Assembly (NCBI GenBank): GCA_033439685.1
Contig: JAUEDM010000002.1
Coordinates: 2,418,001 to 2,482,000 of the forward strand
Length of the DNA: 64,000 nucleotides
From: Apodospora peruviana
Lineage: Eukaryota > Ascomycota > Sordariomycetes > Sordariales > Lasiosphaeriaceae
Reading direction: 5' to 3'
Below are positions 31,125 through 42,549 of this stretch, piece after piece. The position numbers and the translations under genes were made by a program. Under the pieces are notes generated by a model that was not told the DNA's origin, searched no databases, and saw only the letters and a program-made list of their open reading frames with translations. Every line of letters starts with the position of its first letter. Position 1 is the first letter of the stretch.

Positions 31125-34008
31125 ATGTCGAATCCTTTTCAACATAGCTCTCCGAGCTTCAATGGGGATTTCTCCCTGAGCGGCCTTCCTACACCCATCA
31201 ACCAACGCAGAACGTCGTATGCAAACATTGTCTCCGGCACCACAGCCCTAACCCGACCGCCGCCAGCTGGCGCTTTCTCCCACCTCCTCAACCCCTCGCC
31301 CGACAGCGACATGCAGAGTAGCCTCTACGGGCCAGCGCGGAGAAGCCGTCCAGATACTACCTTTACACAGGCACGGAACGGGACACCAGGGGAGGAGGGC
31401 ACCCCCACCATGTGGCCGCCCCGGCTCGGCGCCGGTTTACCGTGGTTCTCCCATGCCTTCGATCTATATATGGCCAAGGAGCCGTTACTTCTCGGCGGCA
31501 CCTCGGATGATGGTTTTGGAAACCAACTACCCAGCATCTCCAGCACCGGCTTTCTATCGCCGTCATACCTACGCGGATCCGTATACCTGCAGAGGCTTGA
31601 GGAGGCACACAAAGCAAAGGTGGTGGCCGAGCGAGAGGGCCATGCTGCCAAGGCACAGACAGGTACAGGGCTAGTCACCGGCGGGAACGCCCACCTGCCA
31701 AATTCCAAGCTCCCCTCCGGCTCACACAGGGGAGTAGCATACGAGCTCATTGAGAAGCTGCCCGTCACCGAGGACGACGAAACGGTCAGCCCGCTACCGT
31801 CGAGATGGAACAAGGACGACAAGGATGTCGCTCTCGAGGTGTTGGGCGACGGGTACGAGGTCAAATACACGGGGCGGAACTCAAGTGACCACGAAGCGTG
31901 CGCGATACGGGCCGATCACCACATGCCGTCACAGTGCGGCGTCTACTACTTTGAGATACTTATATTGAACAGGAAAAAGGAAGAGTAGGTGTCGGACTGG
32001 TACCTACAACATTTTTGAGGAAATGCTGACCGTGAATTTTCTGCAGCACCACGATTGGCATCGGCTTCTCGAGTAGATCTGTCGCATTAACGAGACCGCC
32101 AGGTTGGGAACCGGAGTCATGGGGCTACCATGGTGACGATGGAAACAGCTTTGCTGCACAGAACGTGGGAAAGCCATACGGCCCCAAATTCGGGCCCGGA
32201 GACACAGTGGGCTGCTTGCTCAACTTTCGAGAGGGAACTGCTCTTTTTACAAAGGACGGCAATGATTTGGGTATGTGAAGTCGCCTTCTTGATCTAGCGT
32301 CGTTCGGTCCCTCTCATGCAGGGACTTACATCATCACCCCTGTGCTTTTTCTCTTGAAGCACATTCGGTCACTCTGAAGCAAGCTCTTATCTGCAATAGC
32401 GCTAACACCAGGGCTCAGGAATTGCATTTCGAGACGTTAATTTTAAGGATGTGAAAGGGAAGTTATATCCGACAGTCGGTCTCAAGAAACCCGGCGATCA
32501 CGTCTTGGTCAATTTTGGCCAGAGACCTTTCATGTTTGATATAGACGGGTACATGAAGGTATGTGAACCCTACTTGTCATCCCTCCCGGCTGTTTGCTTC
32601 GTTGGGCTGTCATCTTCTGGCGGAGGGTTACCTCTGACCGGCCAGTCAAGCGCATGACCACTGCCTGGTCAACTTCAAGTGAAGGCCGGCTGGTGAGGTT
32701 GTTAGATGGCAGCATAAAACACTTCGTCAGGCCAGTTCAAGGCTTGTGGTCTTTGGTTGCAACATTTATCCTTCATACTAACCCCATCATGGCCACGGCT
32801 GAGTATTCGGACGGCGTTCTGTTCATGATAAGCCCCTGGCTGACCAAACTACTATCCTTACAGAAACAACAGAAGATGATTTCCGAGAACATCAAGAGTG
32901 CCGACACATCCAAGCTTGCGCCCTCGTTGAACGAGACCGAGTTCATCCAGCAGTTGGTAAGTAAACGGCTAATCCTATCAATGCGGGAGTTACTGACACT
33001 CATAAACAAGGTCCTTCAATTCCTACAACATGACGGCTACGTCGAGACAGCCCGTGCCTTCGCGGAAGAGATACACGCAGAGAAACAGGCGCTCAGCCTA
33101 GATCCCGATGACCACATCCCGGGCATCAACATTGCAGATGACCAGGAGGCTAATAATAGACAAAGCATCCGGAGGGCGATTCTCGAAGGCGATATTGACC
33201 AAGCACTGGAATACACAAACAAACACTACCCTACAGTCCTGGCAGATAACGAGCAAGTCTACTTCCGACTCCGGTGCCGGAAGTTTATTGAAATGATCCG
33301 GAAAGAAGCAGAACTCAATCTTCTGCTTGAAAAACGCGGCGCCAAGCAGCAGCAGCTACGCTATCACAATGTCAGTCTCGGGTTAAATTCGGGACATCAC
33401 GAAGATGACGAAGAGATGTTCGAGGGCAACGGCAACGCGATAAGCAATGGCCATAATAATAACAACCAAAGTTTTCAGAGTGAGAACTTATGGGGCGACG
33501 AGGCCATGATGGACGATGCGACGACGACGACGACGGAAGAGGACGGCAGCGATTTGGCGCTGGGAGTACTGAGCAAGCTGTCACAGGAGGCGCTGGCATA
33601 CGGGATTGAGCTGAGGACGGAATTTGCGGCAGATCCTAGGAGAGAGGTGTCAAAGCATTTGGAGGAGATCTTTGCGCTGATTGCGTATCCGAATCCGCTT
33701 AAGGTCAAAGAGGTTGCACATCTTCTTGACCGTGCGGGCAGGGGCGTTGTGGCGGAGGAACTTAACAGCGTTATTTTGAGTAGGTTTCTTCCCTTGAGTG
33801 ACTTCCTTCTTTGGCTGGTGGTCATGTACTAATACTTTCTTTTTCTATTCAAACAGTGTCTCTCGGGAAATCCTCGCGCGCGGCACTGGAGAATCTATAC
33901 GCCCAGACATGCGTGCTGCTCGAAGACCTCAGGGTGGACGGTGGCGACGGGGCGTTTGTTACGGTGCAGAGCGTTATTGATGATATCCCGAAGCCGTCGC
34001 TGGTCTAG
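31125..34008 (+). CDS. vid30: SPRY-LisH-CTLH protein, Vid30/Gid1 (RanBPM) homologue
   Basis: Six exons: 31125-31984, 32047-32270, 32419-32558, 32864-32956, 33011-33779, 33857-34008; 745 residues. The N-terminal 270 residues are Ser/Pro-rich. The SPRY domain (about 270-405) reads CGVYYFEILIL, TTIGIGFSSRSVALTRPPGWE, SWGYHGDDGN, GDTVGCLLNF, ALFTKDGNDLGIAFRDV and LYPTVGLK. LisH follows (LQFLQHDGYVETARAFAEEI), then CTLH (NRQSIRRAILEGDIDQALEYTNKH) and a C-terminal CRA region. For exon 3 the acceptor at 32418 was chosen over 32411 because it gives the seamless GNDLGIAFRD. Vid30/Gid1 is a scaffold of the GID/CTLH E3 ubiquitin ligase, which degrades gluconeogenic enzymes in yeast. Confidence 0.93.
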
Positions 34009-34934
34009 TTGTTCCGCGCGGCGCACGGATACTGGTAATAAGCCGGGAGGAGTAAGTACTTGCCTTGATATTTGTAGCGAAGTTTCTTGTTCTCGGTGCT
34101 TTGGACCTTTTTTTCTATCCTTTTGTCGCTGGTCTCCATTTAGTTGTACACGGGGCACTGGGTTGGTTGGTCGGGTCGGGGGTGGATGGGGTTCATTAGT
34201 TGGGCTGGGCTTTGTCTTTTCTCGGGTTTTCTGGTTGGAGGTTTTTTTTTCCCTGATGTTGAGGCTTTTGAGAGGTGCGAGGAACGAGACCGGGGCAGTC
34301 AGCCTGCCGGATAAGATGGACAGGACAGTATCTCTTTTTTGGCTTTATCATTGTTAGCATACTACCTACGGTAGGTACGGTATGTATGGAACCTACCTAG
34401 TTAGTAGGTAGGGTAGAGGGTAGGGTACCTAGGAGGGTGATGGCTGATTAACAGACACATTTCAACTCCGTGACAGGCAGACACCAGACAGACAGACAGA
34501 AAGATGAAGATGTTCAATTTGATCCTAACATTTGTTGAAGCTATCACAACTGGAAAGAGCCGCCCTTTCGCTCCTGCCTTCGCAAGAGCCGGCCACAGAA
34601 GGACTTGGTCAATTCCAATCGTCGTCTTTCCCACTTTTCTCCCCAATTGCAACATCGCCAACTTCATCCATTTACCAACCATCACGCTCATTGAACAGCT
34701 TGAATTACTAGGTACCTTAGGTAGGTAGGCAGCTCGAGAATTACAGGTGAGAAGAACTCCTTCCTTGAAGTTCTGATAGGTTGGATGGATTGGTGTAACT
34801 GACATACCAAGGACCGGGAGGTATCCTATCCCCCAGAATGGACGACAACCCACCTACCTATAGCTAGCTGAGGTGGCTCATAGGTACCTAGCTCGGTAAT
34901 CAAGCAGTACTCTTTCGGTAGACACAGCAGCTGA
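34009..34934. other. Intergenic, rich in CCTA/TAGG motifs
   Basis: About 0.9 kb between Vid30 and the broken NLR gene. It has dense ACCTACC/GGTAGG motifs at 34357-34435, 34710-34732 and 34847-34895, including palindromes such as GGTACCTAGG. A GACAGACAGACAGA microsatellite is at about 34486. No gene was recognised. Confidence 0.55.
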
Positions 34935-37900
34935 GTGGTTGAGCAACTTTCAGAATACGCAAACAGTATCATTGCAATTCATGGCCTCGACACCCCCGCC
35001 CCGGGGACATGGGAATACAGATCGACTGAACGGAAGGGTGAAGTCGTCACGGTCGTCAACTGGCTGTCTAACGAGAACATGCTGCCCGCCACCGTTCCCA
35101 CGGGCCCCCCGCATCTTTACATATAATTGGCATGCCGATTCTGCCAAGGACGCTGTCGACCTGACCCTCAGAGAGCACGCTCACTCCTTTTTGTTGGACT
35201 TGAGGGCGACGAAGGAAAAGAGTGGTGAACCATTGGATTGACCCATCGTATTCATTGCATCTTGTTTCGGAGGATTGGTTCTCATCAAGGTAATGTCCCG
35301 AACTTTTTCCTACGATGGGTCCTCAATTCTTTGGACTAACACGGATATCATCCTAAACAAAACAGACCCTAACCATTGCAGCCTCTGCTGCAGGGCAAGA
35401 ATACAGGTTCCTCCGCCATGCTACTGTTGGGTCCGTATTTCTCGGCACGCCCTTCAGGGGCTCGCCGGCACAGAGGTTAGACCAGCTACTGCTGGGATTT
35501 CACGGGTTTATGGGCAGGGAGGTTTCCGACACCCTCCTCAAATATCAAGACTCGTCCACCGGTGTGCTGGACGACCTGGTTGATCAGTTCATGGGAGATT
35601 CTCACCAGCCCGACTACTACCTGCCCTTGCATTGCTTCTATGAGATCAGACGGACAGACTTGTCGAAAAGAGTCCTTCCCAGAGACATCGCTAAGCATGT
35701 TTCGCTCAAAAAGCTGGTAAGAGATTTTCCTCGCTGTTGGTTAGGTTTCATCGTACTTACACTGCTACAAAGATGGTCACCCAAGACTCGGCCTGCCTCC
35801 CCGGCCGGGGACGCACCCCTTTGGACTGCAACCATGTCCTCATGAACAAGTTTGCTCCGAACACGGATAACTACGGCAAGGTCATGTCCGTGGTCCGAAA
35901 TTTGTATCTGAAGCAAAAGATACCCAAACTCGTCGTCGCCGGCGCCACTCAAGTAGTAGTGACAATATCCTTCACCTTCGAAACCCTCCAGACAACCAAG
36001 GACATCCATTCATAGTCCCGTTCGGACGAACAAAGCCTTTGTTGGACGCGAATCGATTCTACAGCAGCTCATCGGCAAGATACCACCGGGAGCGGACGAT
36101 GATGATTGTCAGCGGGTGGCCACTGAAGGCCTTGGAGGGGTAGGCAAGACCCAAATCGCTCTGGAAGCCGTTTACCGTGTCCACAAAACGGACCCGGGCT
36201 GCTCTGTATTCTGGGTCCCGCCGTGAACTCTGGCATGTTCGAACAGGCCTACCGCGAAATAGGTCGACAGCTGAATGTCGAAGGCATCGACGATGAACAG
36301 CCGGACGTCAAACTGCTCGTCAAGGCTGCCCTCGAGCATAAATCGGTCAACAAATGGCTCTTGGTCGTCGATAATGCCGATGATTTGGACTTGATGCTTG
36401 GCAGTGGGGAGTCTACTACTACCGGTGGCTCACCTCCATTGGCCAGTTATCTACCCTTTAGTCACAAGGCATCTATTCTATTCACAACGCGTAACCATGA
36501 AGTGGGAGTGAGATTGGTGGAGTCTAGGAATAACATTATTCAGGTCGAAGAAATGAACTGAGCAGATGCGCTCGAACTTCTGACAACGAGCCTGGGAAAA
36601 GATCAAACCAGCGATACGGTCAGCACGGCGGCCTTGCTCCAGTTTCTTACCAACCTGCCCCTTGCCATACATCAGGCGTCGGCATACATGGCGGCGAAAC
36701 AGATATCAATGTCACAGTACCTGGAGTTCTGCCAGTCAAGTGACAGAGACATGGTGAACCTGCTAAGTCGAGACTTCGAGGACCGGTATCGGTACAATGA
36801 GATCCAGAATCCCGTCGCCACGACCTGGCTGATTTCGTTCCGCCATATCCTGGCCCACGACCCGTTGGCGGCAGATTACCTGCGATTCCTGTGCTTGTTC
36901 GCCGAGAAGGACATCCCCAAGTCCCTATTACCGCAAGTTGAAGGGAAGGAAATGGAAGCCGCGGAAGCAATCGGCATGTTGAAGGCGGACGCCTTCATCG
37001 CCGAGCGGAACGAGCGTGAGCAGCAGAAGTCGGACACATCTTACGACATGCACCGGCTGGTTTGAATTTCCATGCAGAATTGGCTGGCGCAGCGGGGGAA
37101 CGCAAAGAATGGATAACCAAGGTGCTGCAAGGGGTCCATCGGGTCTTCCCTAAGCCAACCGAGTACAACAAGGCCGTGTGGACGAGATACCTGCCGCATG
37201 CGCAGTGTCTTATTGACGTCCTGGGTGACAACGATGCAGAGAACAAAGAGGTCGAAGCGTTCCTTCTCGACACGATGGGGGCGTGTCACGTCTTCTCTGG
37301 AACAACCGAACGGCGGAGGCGCTGTACCGGCGAGCGATCGACGCAATGCAGGAAGTCAAAGGGAAAGAACACCGCCACACGCTCTCCATCACGGGCAACC
37401 TCGCCGGCGTGATCAACAGGCAGGCCGGCACGACGAAGTGTTGCGGACGTACCAGCATGTGCTGGACGTGTACCGGAAGACTCTCGACCAGGACCATGAC
37501 GACGTGGTCAAGACCATGAACGACATCGGCATCATCCTCGAGTACCTGGACAGGTATGACGAAGCGAAGGGTATCTTTCGGCAGGTGTGGCGGATCCTCG
37601 AGGACAAGCACGGCGAGACGCACCCACGGACGCTCGACTGCCGGGACGAGCTGGCACGCAGCCTCCACGAGGCGGGCAAGTACGACGCCGCGGATCAACT
37701 GTATCGGCAGACGCTCGCGCTGCGCGAGGAGGTGATGCCGGGCGACCACCCGGACACGCTCGCCTGCATGAGGCAGTACACACGCACGCTTCGACGGCTT
37801 AAAAAATACGACGAGGTTGAGCGCATGTGCCGGCAGGTCCTCACGTCAAGGCAGAGACAGCTCAAAGAGGGAGAGGAACAGCCCGAAACGCTTGTGGCCA

Positions 37901-38234
37901 TGGGTGACCTGGCGCGCGTCCTAGCAAAGCAAGGCAAGTACGAAGAGGCTGAAGATTGCACCGCCGTGTGCTCGAGGCGAGGGAACGGGTGCTCGGCAGG
38001 GAGAAGCGGCGCACGTTGCAGACCATGAACGACCTCGGGGCCGTGCTGTACGAGACGTCCCGGTTCGAAGCCGCCGAGGACATGTTCCGCCACCTGTTAG
38101 GATGGATGGACGGCGTGCTGCCCGAGGGGAACGCGCTCGCGGTCAAGACGAGGAATAACTTGGTGCATGTGCTCAAGGCGCAGCGGAAGTTTGTTGAGGC
38201 CCAAGAGATGAGTCGGCAGCTGCCTACTATCTAG
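34935..38234 (+). pseudogene. Broken NLR-like gene: alpha/beta hydrolase, NB-ARC, TPR
   Basis: Three fungal NLR modules can be read in order but in changing frames. First is a hydrolase-like effector domain (SIIAIHGLDT..., FIASCFGGLVLIK, VGSVFLGTPFRGS), with Cys at the usual Ser nucleophile. Second is NB-ARC with P-loop EGLGGVGKTQIALEAVY and Walker B-like WLLVVDNADD. Third are at least four TPR units (for example NDIGIILEYLDRYDEAKGIF). Breaks: an extra C in the run 35105-35110; TGA at 35239, 36559 and 37063; frame changes near 36000, 36220, 37095 (G run), 37285, 37425 and 37965. Two stops sit where TGG (Trp) fits. Two intron remnants (about 35292-35366 and 35716-35772) are still recognisable, so it decayed in place. 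Relatives are STAND receptors for non-self recognition and programmed cell death. Confidence 0.85.
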
Positions 38235-40170
38235 GTAGATAGCTTTCATAAAGCTCTCTTATCCGAGAACGACGACAGTTTCAAGTTGTTTATCTGGAAG
38301 CATACCTACCTCAGGTATGTACCTATGTATGACCGTAATGAGATAATATCACATCTCCTGCTTACTATAAGCATCGTCGTTCCATTGGTTAAGTTCCCTT
38401 CCCGACCTGGGCCAGTGAGCTTCAACGACACAGAGAGCGAGGAAGAGAGAAAGACGATGGGACCTTGGCATTTCAACAACCCGGTTTACAGTCTGTTACC
38501 ACCATCACAGTGCTCGCTCCGTTCTTCATGGGGGAGAGACCGAGATGATGTTTCAACGGGGTTGTTCTCCACCATGCTTGCTCAAGAGCCAGGCAGGGTG
38601 TTTCTCCACCGCGTTTGCGTACCTACGTACACGTGTAGCGTACCCCGTACTGATGCCAGAAGTTGGGTCCCGTCAGCTTCAACTTTGCATTGCATCCAGA
38701 TCAAGGTGGAATACGGATAGGTGGATAGAGATCTTTTACCCCGCTTCCCCCATAAGACGCAAGTAACAGGGGTTGAGGAGGTGCAGGGGGCCGGGCGGGG
38801 AGGTGATACCGAGCCATCACCGAAAATGAGCCGCACAACTTCGCTTTCAATCCCCGCTATCTCATATCAGTACCGACCTACAACATAGCTTGGATGGATG
38901 AAATGTTTACTCATGGGATTACGGGGAATGGAGTCTGGGTGAAACTCGGTAAGTTTTAACTAAACTGACGTTTTTCTCGGATTCAATGGCGGGGATGGAT
39001 GGATGGTCGATCGTCTAAGCTTGTAGGTTGGAACAAGTGAAGTTCCGAAGAAGCCGTTTCTCCTCCTTTGATGAATGGAATTCATTCGGGAGGAAAGCTT
39101 GGTAGCTGGATTTGTCTGATGTTCATCCCGCGTGAGGGGTTAGCCGTTTGATGAACTGTTTGCTGCTGTGCTGCTGCTGTACTTGTTGATGGATCCCATC
39201 TATCTCGGACAGGTAGCTCAGGTAGGGGCAGGTGATGCTGCGTGAATACCGGGTTCCCTGACAGCAGCCAGCTGATTCATTACCTAACAAGCACCCTGCA
39301 GCATACCCCTTTTTCCAACATGCCAGACGAGAACGAAACGAAAGTGCCATGGCATATCATTGTCAACCGCCGCCACAACGTACATAACGGTCTGCCGGCT
39401 AAAGAGCATGGCTCTTGTCCTTTGTATTGTCAACCAATTGTCCAGCATGGTCGACCAGTCAACGAGACCTGGCCCCGCGCCGATTGACGCCCGCCGGTTA
39501 TGTTGGTCCTGTGGTTAGGGGCTATGCGCGCGCACCTTCAGTCGTGAGAAACCAATTCCCGAGTGGCCGGGCTATTTTCCGCCCTCCCAAACCGCATACA
39601 GTGGACCACATTGTATCCGTTGGATCGACAGTGTAACAGTCCAATCCCACTCACAGCAGCGGCAAGTCGGGGTTCGGTGGCACATGCAGACTCCTAGTAG
39701 CTAGTACTGTTCTGCATGAATCTGGCCAGACCGAGGAGACAAACAGCTGTTTGTTGTTCTCGGCTCCGGGTTTCCTTGCGGATATTGGACGGCAGCATGA
39801 CTTTCCAGGCTGGTGAGGAGCAGCAAGAAGAGCAACGGGAGGGGCAAGAAGAGTAGAGACATGTAGGTAGAATGTCGAAAGGGGACGGTGAACATAAATA
39901 CGTTCGGGTATCCCTCCCTCATTCGGTGGTTTGGATCTTCGTTCTCTCCCTCTCATATAACTCATCCATCACCGGTCTTGTTTGAGTGGTCAACACCATC
40001 TTTGCCTTGACAAGACAAAGAAAGAGCCATCCACCGAATATACCATAAATAACAGCACCATCCCTCGACCAGTTCAACACCACCACACCACTACACCTAC
40101 ATACACCCCTACACGCAGATTCTTATTCGATATCTACTACAACAGAAGAGAAATCTACACCGCCGACAAA
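38235..40170. other. Intergenic, no gene seen
   Basis: 1.9 kb between the broken NLR gene and formate dehydrogenase. CCTA/AGGTA motifs occur near 38225-38330. From about 39990 it is CA-rich and looks like the formate dehydrogenase leader. The frames at 38286-38720 and 39242-39636 lack protein features. Confidence 0.5.
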
Positions 40171-41833
40171 ATGGTACTTCTTGCTCGTTCTGCTGCTCTT
40201 CCTCGCCTTGTTGTTCCATCATCCCGCCCCTCGTCCTATCTCGTCGCCTCGCGTTACTACAGTACCTGCCGGGCGACCAGCAACTTGCATCCTTTCACCA
40301 ACACATCTCGTGTCGTACCAACACCAGCACTGTTGAAAAACGAACAATTGGGATTTCAAAATGGCCTACTATTGCGTCGTCCTACCGGCATAACGAATGC
40401 TCGTTTGCTAACAACATTTCCACGTGAAAAGGTCAAAGTACTCTTGGTTCTGTACGACGGTGGCAAGCACGCCGAGCAGGTAAGCTCATTCTCTCTCTTT
40501 TCTTTAACCCTCCCTCTGAACTGAAAGAAGTGTATGATCGGGGGATGGGCATTATAATGCGGGGTAGCGCAGCGGTAGTTGAGGAAGCTCGGGAAGCTTT
40601 CGGGAAGGTGGGGCTTGTGTGTGTCTCGGGAAGGAAGCCCGTCTTGGCTTTTTGTGCGGTGCTTCTTCCTTATCAGGGATATCAGATCAGATAATCAGTA
40701 ATAGCTAACCACAACCAACCAAAAAAAAAGGTTCCCGAGCTTTTGGGAACAACAGAGAACGAGCTCGGAATCCGCAAGTGGCTCGAGGACGCCGGACACA
40801 CGCTGGTCACCACATCGGACAAGGAGGGCGAAAACTCCAAGTTTGACCAGGAGCTTGTCGACGCCGAAATCATCATCACCACCCCGTAAGTTCCCCCGTC
40901 CTCTTATAAAATCAGAAAAAAGCTCATAGCTGATGATATGATAGCTTCCACCCCGGCTACCTCACCGCAGAACGCCTCGCCAAGGCCAAGAACCTCAAGC
41001 TTGCCATCACCGCCGGCATCGGGTCCGACCATGTCGACCTCAACGCGGCCAACAAGACCAACGGCGGCATCACCGTGGCCGAGGTGACGGGCTCCAACGT
41101 GGTGTCGGTCGCCGAGCACGTCGTCATGACCATCCTGGTGCTCGTCCGCAACTTTGTGCCCGCGCATGAGATGATCGAGCAAGGCCGCTGGGACGTGGCC
41201 GAGGCGGCCAAGAACGAGTTCGACCTCGAGGGCAAGGTCGTCGGCACCGTCGCCGTTGGCCGCATCGGCGAGCGCGTGCTGCGCCGCCTCAAGCCCTTCG
41301 ACTGCAAGGAGCTGCTGTACTACGACTACCAGCCCCTCTCGGCCGAGAAGGAGGCCGAGATCGGCTGCCGCCGCGTTACTGACTTGGAAGAGATGCTCGC
41401 CCAGTGCGACGTGGTCACCATCAACTGCCCGCTGCACGAGAAGACGCGCGGTTTGTTCAACAAGGACCTGATCGCCAAGATGAAGCCCGGCAGCTGGCTG
41501 GTCAACACGGCCCGGGGCGCCATCGTGGTGAAGGAAGACGTGGCCGAGGCGCTTAAGTCCGGCCACCTGCGCGGATACGGCGGCGACGTGTGGTTCCCCC
41601 AGCCCGCGCCGCAGGACCATGTGCTTCGCACCGCCAAGAACCCGTTCGGTGGCGGCAACGCCATGGTGCCGCACATGTCGGGCACCTCGCTCGACGCGCA
41701 GAAGCGGTACGCCGACGGCGTCAAGAAAATCCTCGACAGCTATCTGTCTGGTCGGTTCGATTACCGGCCTGAGGATCTCATTGTCAAGGACGGAGACTAT
41801 GCTACCAAGGCTTATGGTGAGCGGAAGAAGTAA
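40171..41833 (+). CDS. fdh: NAD+-dependent formate dehydrogenase, mitochondrial form
   Basis: Exons 40171-40479, 40731-40885 and 40945-41833 give 450 residues. It oxidises formate to CO2 with NAD+. The core starts at KVKVLLVLYDGGKHAEQ and continues VPELLGTTENELGIRKWLED, the formate-site motif TTPFHPGYLTAERL, AGIGSDHVDLNAA, TGSNVVSVAEHVV, the NAD-binding VGRIGERVLRRL, NTARGAIVV (catalytic Arg), GGDVWFPQPAP and VPHMSGTSLDAQ (catalytic His). About 88 residues precede the core: Arg/Ser-rich, no acids at first (MVLLARSAALPRLVVPSSRP, SRYYST), fitting a mitochondrial presequence. Many fungal enzymes start directly at the core, so this is a longer, organelle-targeted version. Intron 1 (251 bases) ends in an A-rich acceptor, AAAAAAAAAG. 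Confidence 0.95.
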
Positions 41834-42549
41834 AAGAATAACTAATTAAATATATATATATATACCTATGGAAGGTGGCAGGGCCTCTGATTAATTATGG
41901 AATCATGACGCGGGGATGATGATAACTTGGAAATGAATAGGGAGGTTGGACTTGTATTTATTTTATGAATTTTTACCTAACCACTTAGTAGGTAATGATA
42001 TGAACATGATGATTACTACCAAGCGGTGACCTGTCTGTCTACTCTTCTTTGATACCTACTTCCGGTTATATCTGTGGGCATATTGCTGTGTGCCTGTCTG
42101 CTGTAAACAGAATATTCATATTATATCAATACGGTCGTACATAGGTACATACCTGAGGTATGTAAGGTACCTTACCTATTCAGTCCGAGATACATCCAAG
42201 TACAAGACACAGATCCTGATTGTACCCGTCTGTCTAGTGTCAACTTTACTGGATCGCTTCCTAACAAACTCTTAAGAATAATCCCAGCAAAAGCCCGACA
42301 ATAATAATCGAAACACAAGTGTATGCTCAGGCTACAGTCAATATCTCACAACAATACCACGAACGATCTATAAAAACAGGAATCGCTAAACATACGCTAA
42401 ACCCTCTCCCATATGTATACAGTGCTGCGCTTGATACTCTATTACTCTCACACTCCCTCTATACGTGTATGTGTATAATGAATAACCAAACCAAACTCAC
42501 ACTAAAAGTGTAGACTTGAGACCTAATCAAGAAGACTCCGATATCCAGG
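41834..42549. other. Convergent intergenic region with TA microsatellite and AGGTA motifs
   Basis: 0.7 kb between formate dehydrogenase and the DUF3684 gene, which converge here. A (TA)n tract is at 41850-41864, and AGGTAC/GTACCT motifs cluster at 42135-42180. The DNA is AT-rich. No gene was recognised. Confidence 0.5.
41850..41864 (+). repeat. (TA)n microsatellite
   Basis: About seven uninterrupted TA units just after the formate dehydrogenase stop codon. Confidence 0.8.

Noticed and set aside
32412..32418. Acceptor at 32411 for Vid30 exon 3
   Set aside because: It would need a frame-compatible insert GS between DL and GIAF; the acceptor at 32418 gives the exact SPRY motif.
34009..34934. 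CCTA/TAGG palindrome cluster as a possible CRISPR-like array
   Set aside because: Units are very short, irregular and lack spacers; the genome is eukaryotic.
36559..36561. TGA stops in the NLR as recoded or read-through codons
   Set aside because: Several frame changes accompany them, and TGA terminates all other genes or is absent from them as sense; decay is the simpler explanation.
40904..41674. Minus-strand 256-residue frame over formate dehydrogenase
   Set aside because: Antisense of a clear coding exon with high third-position GC, which commonly opens antisense frames.
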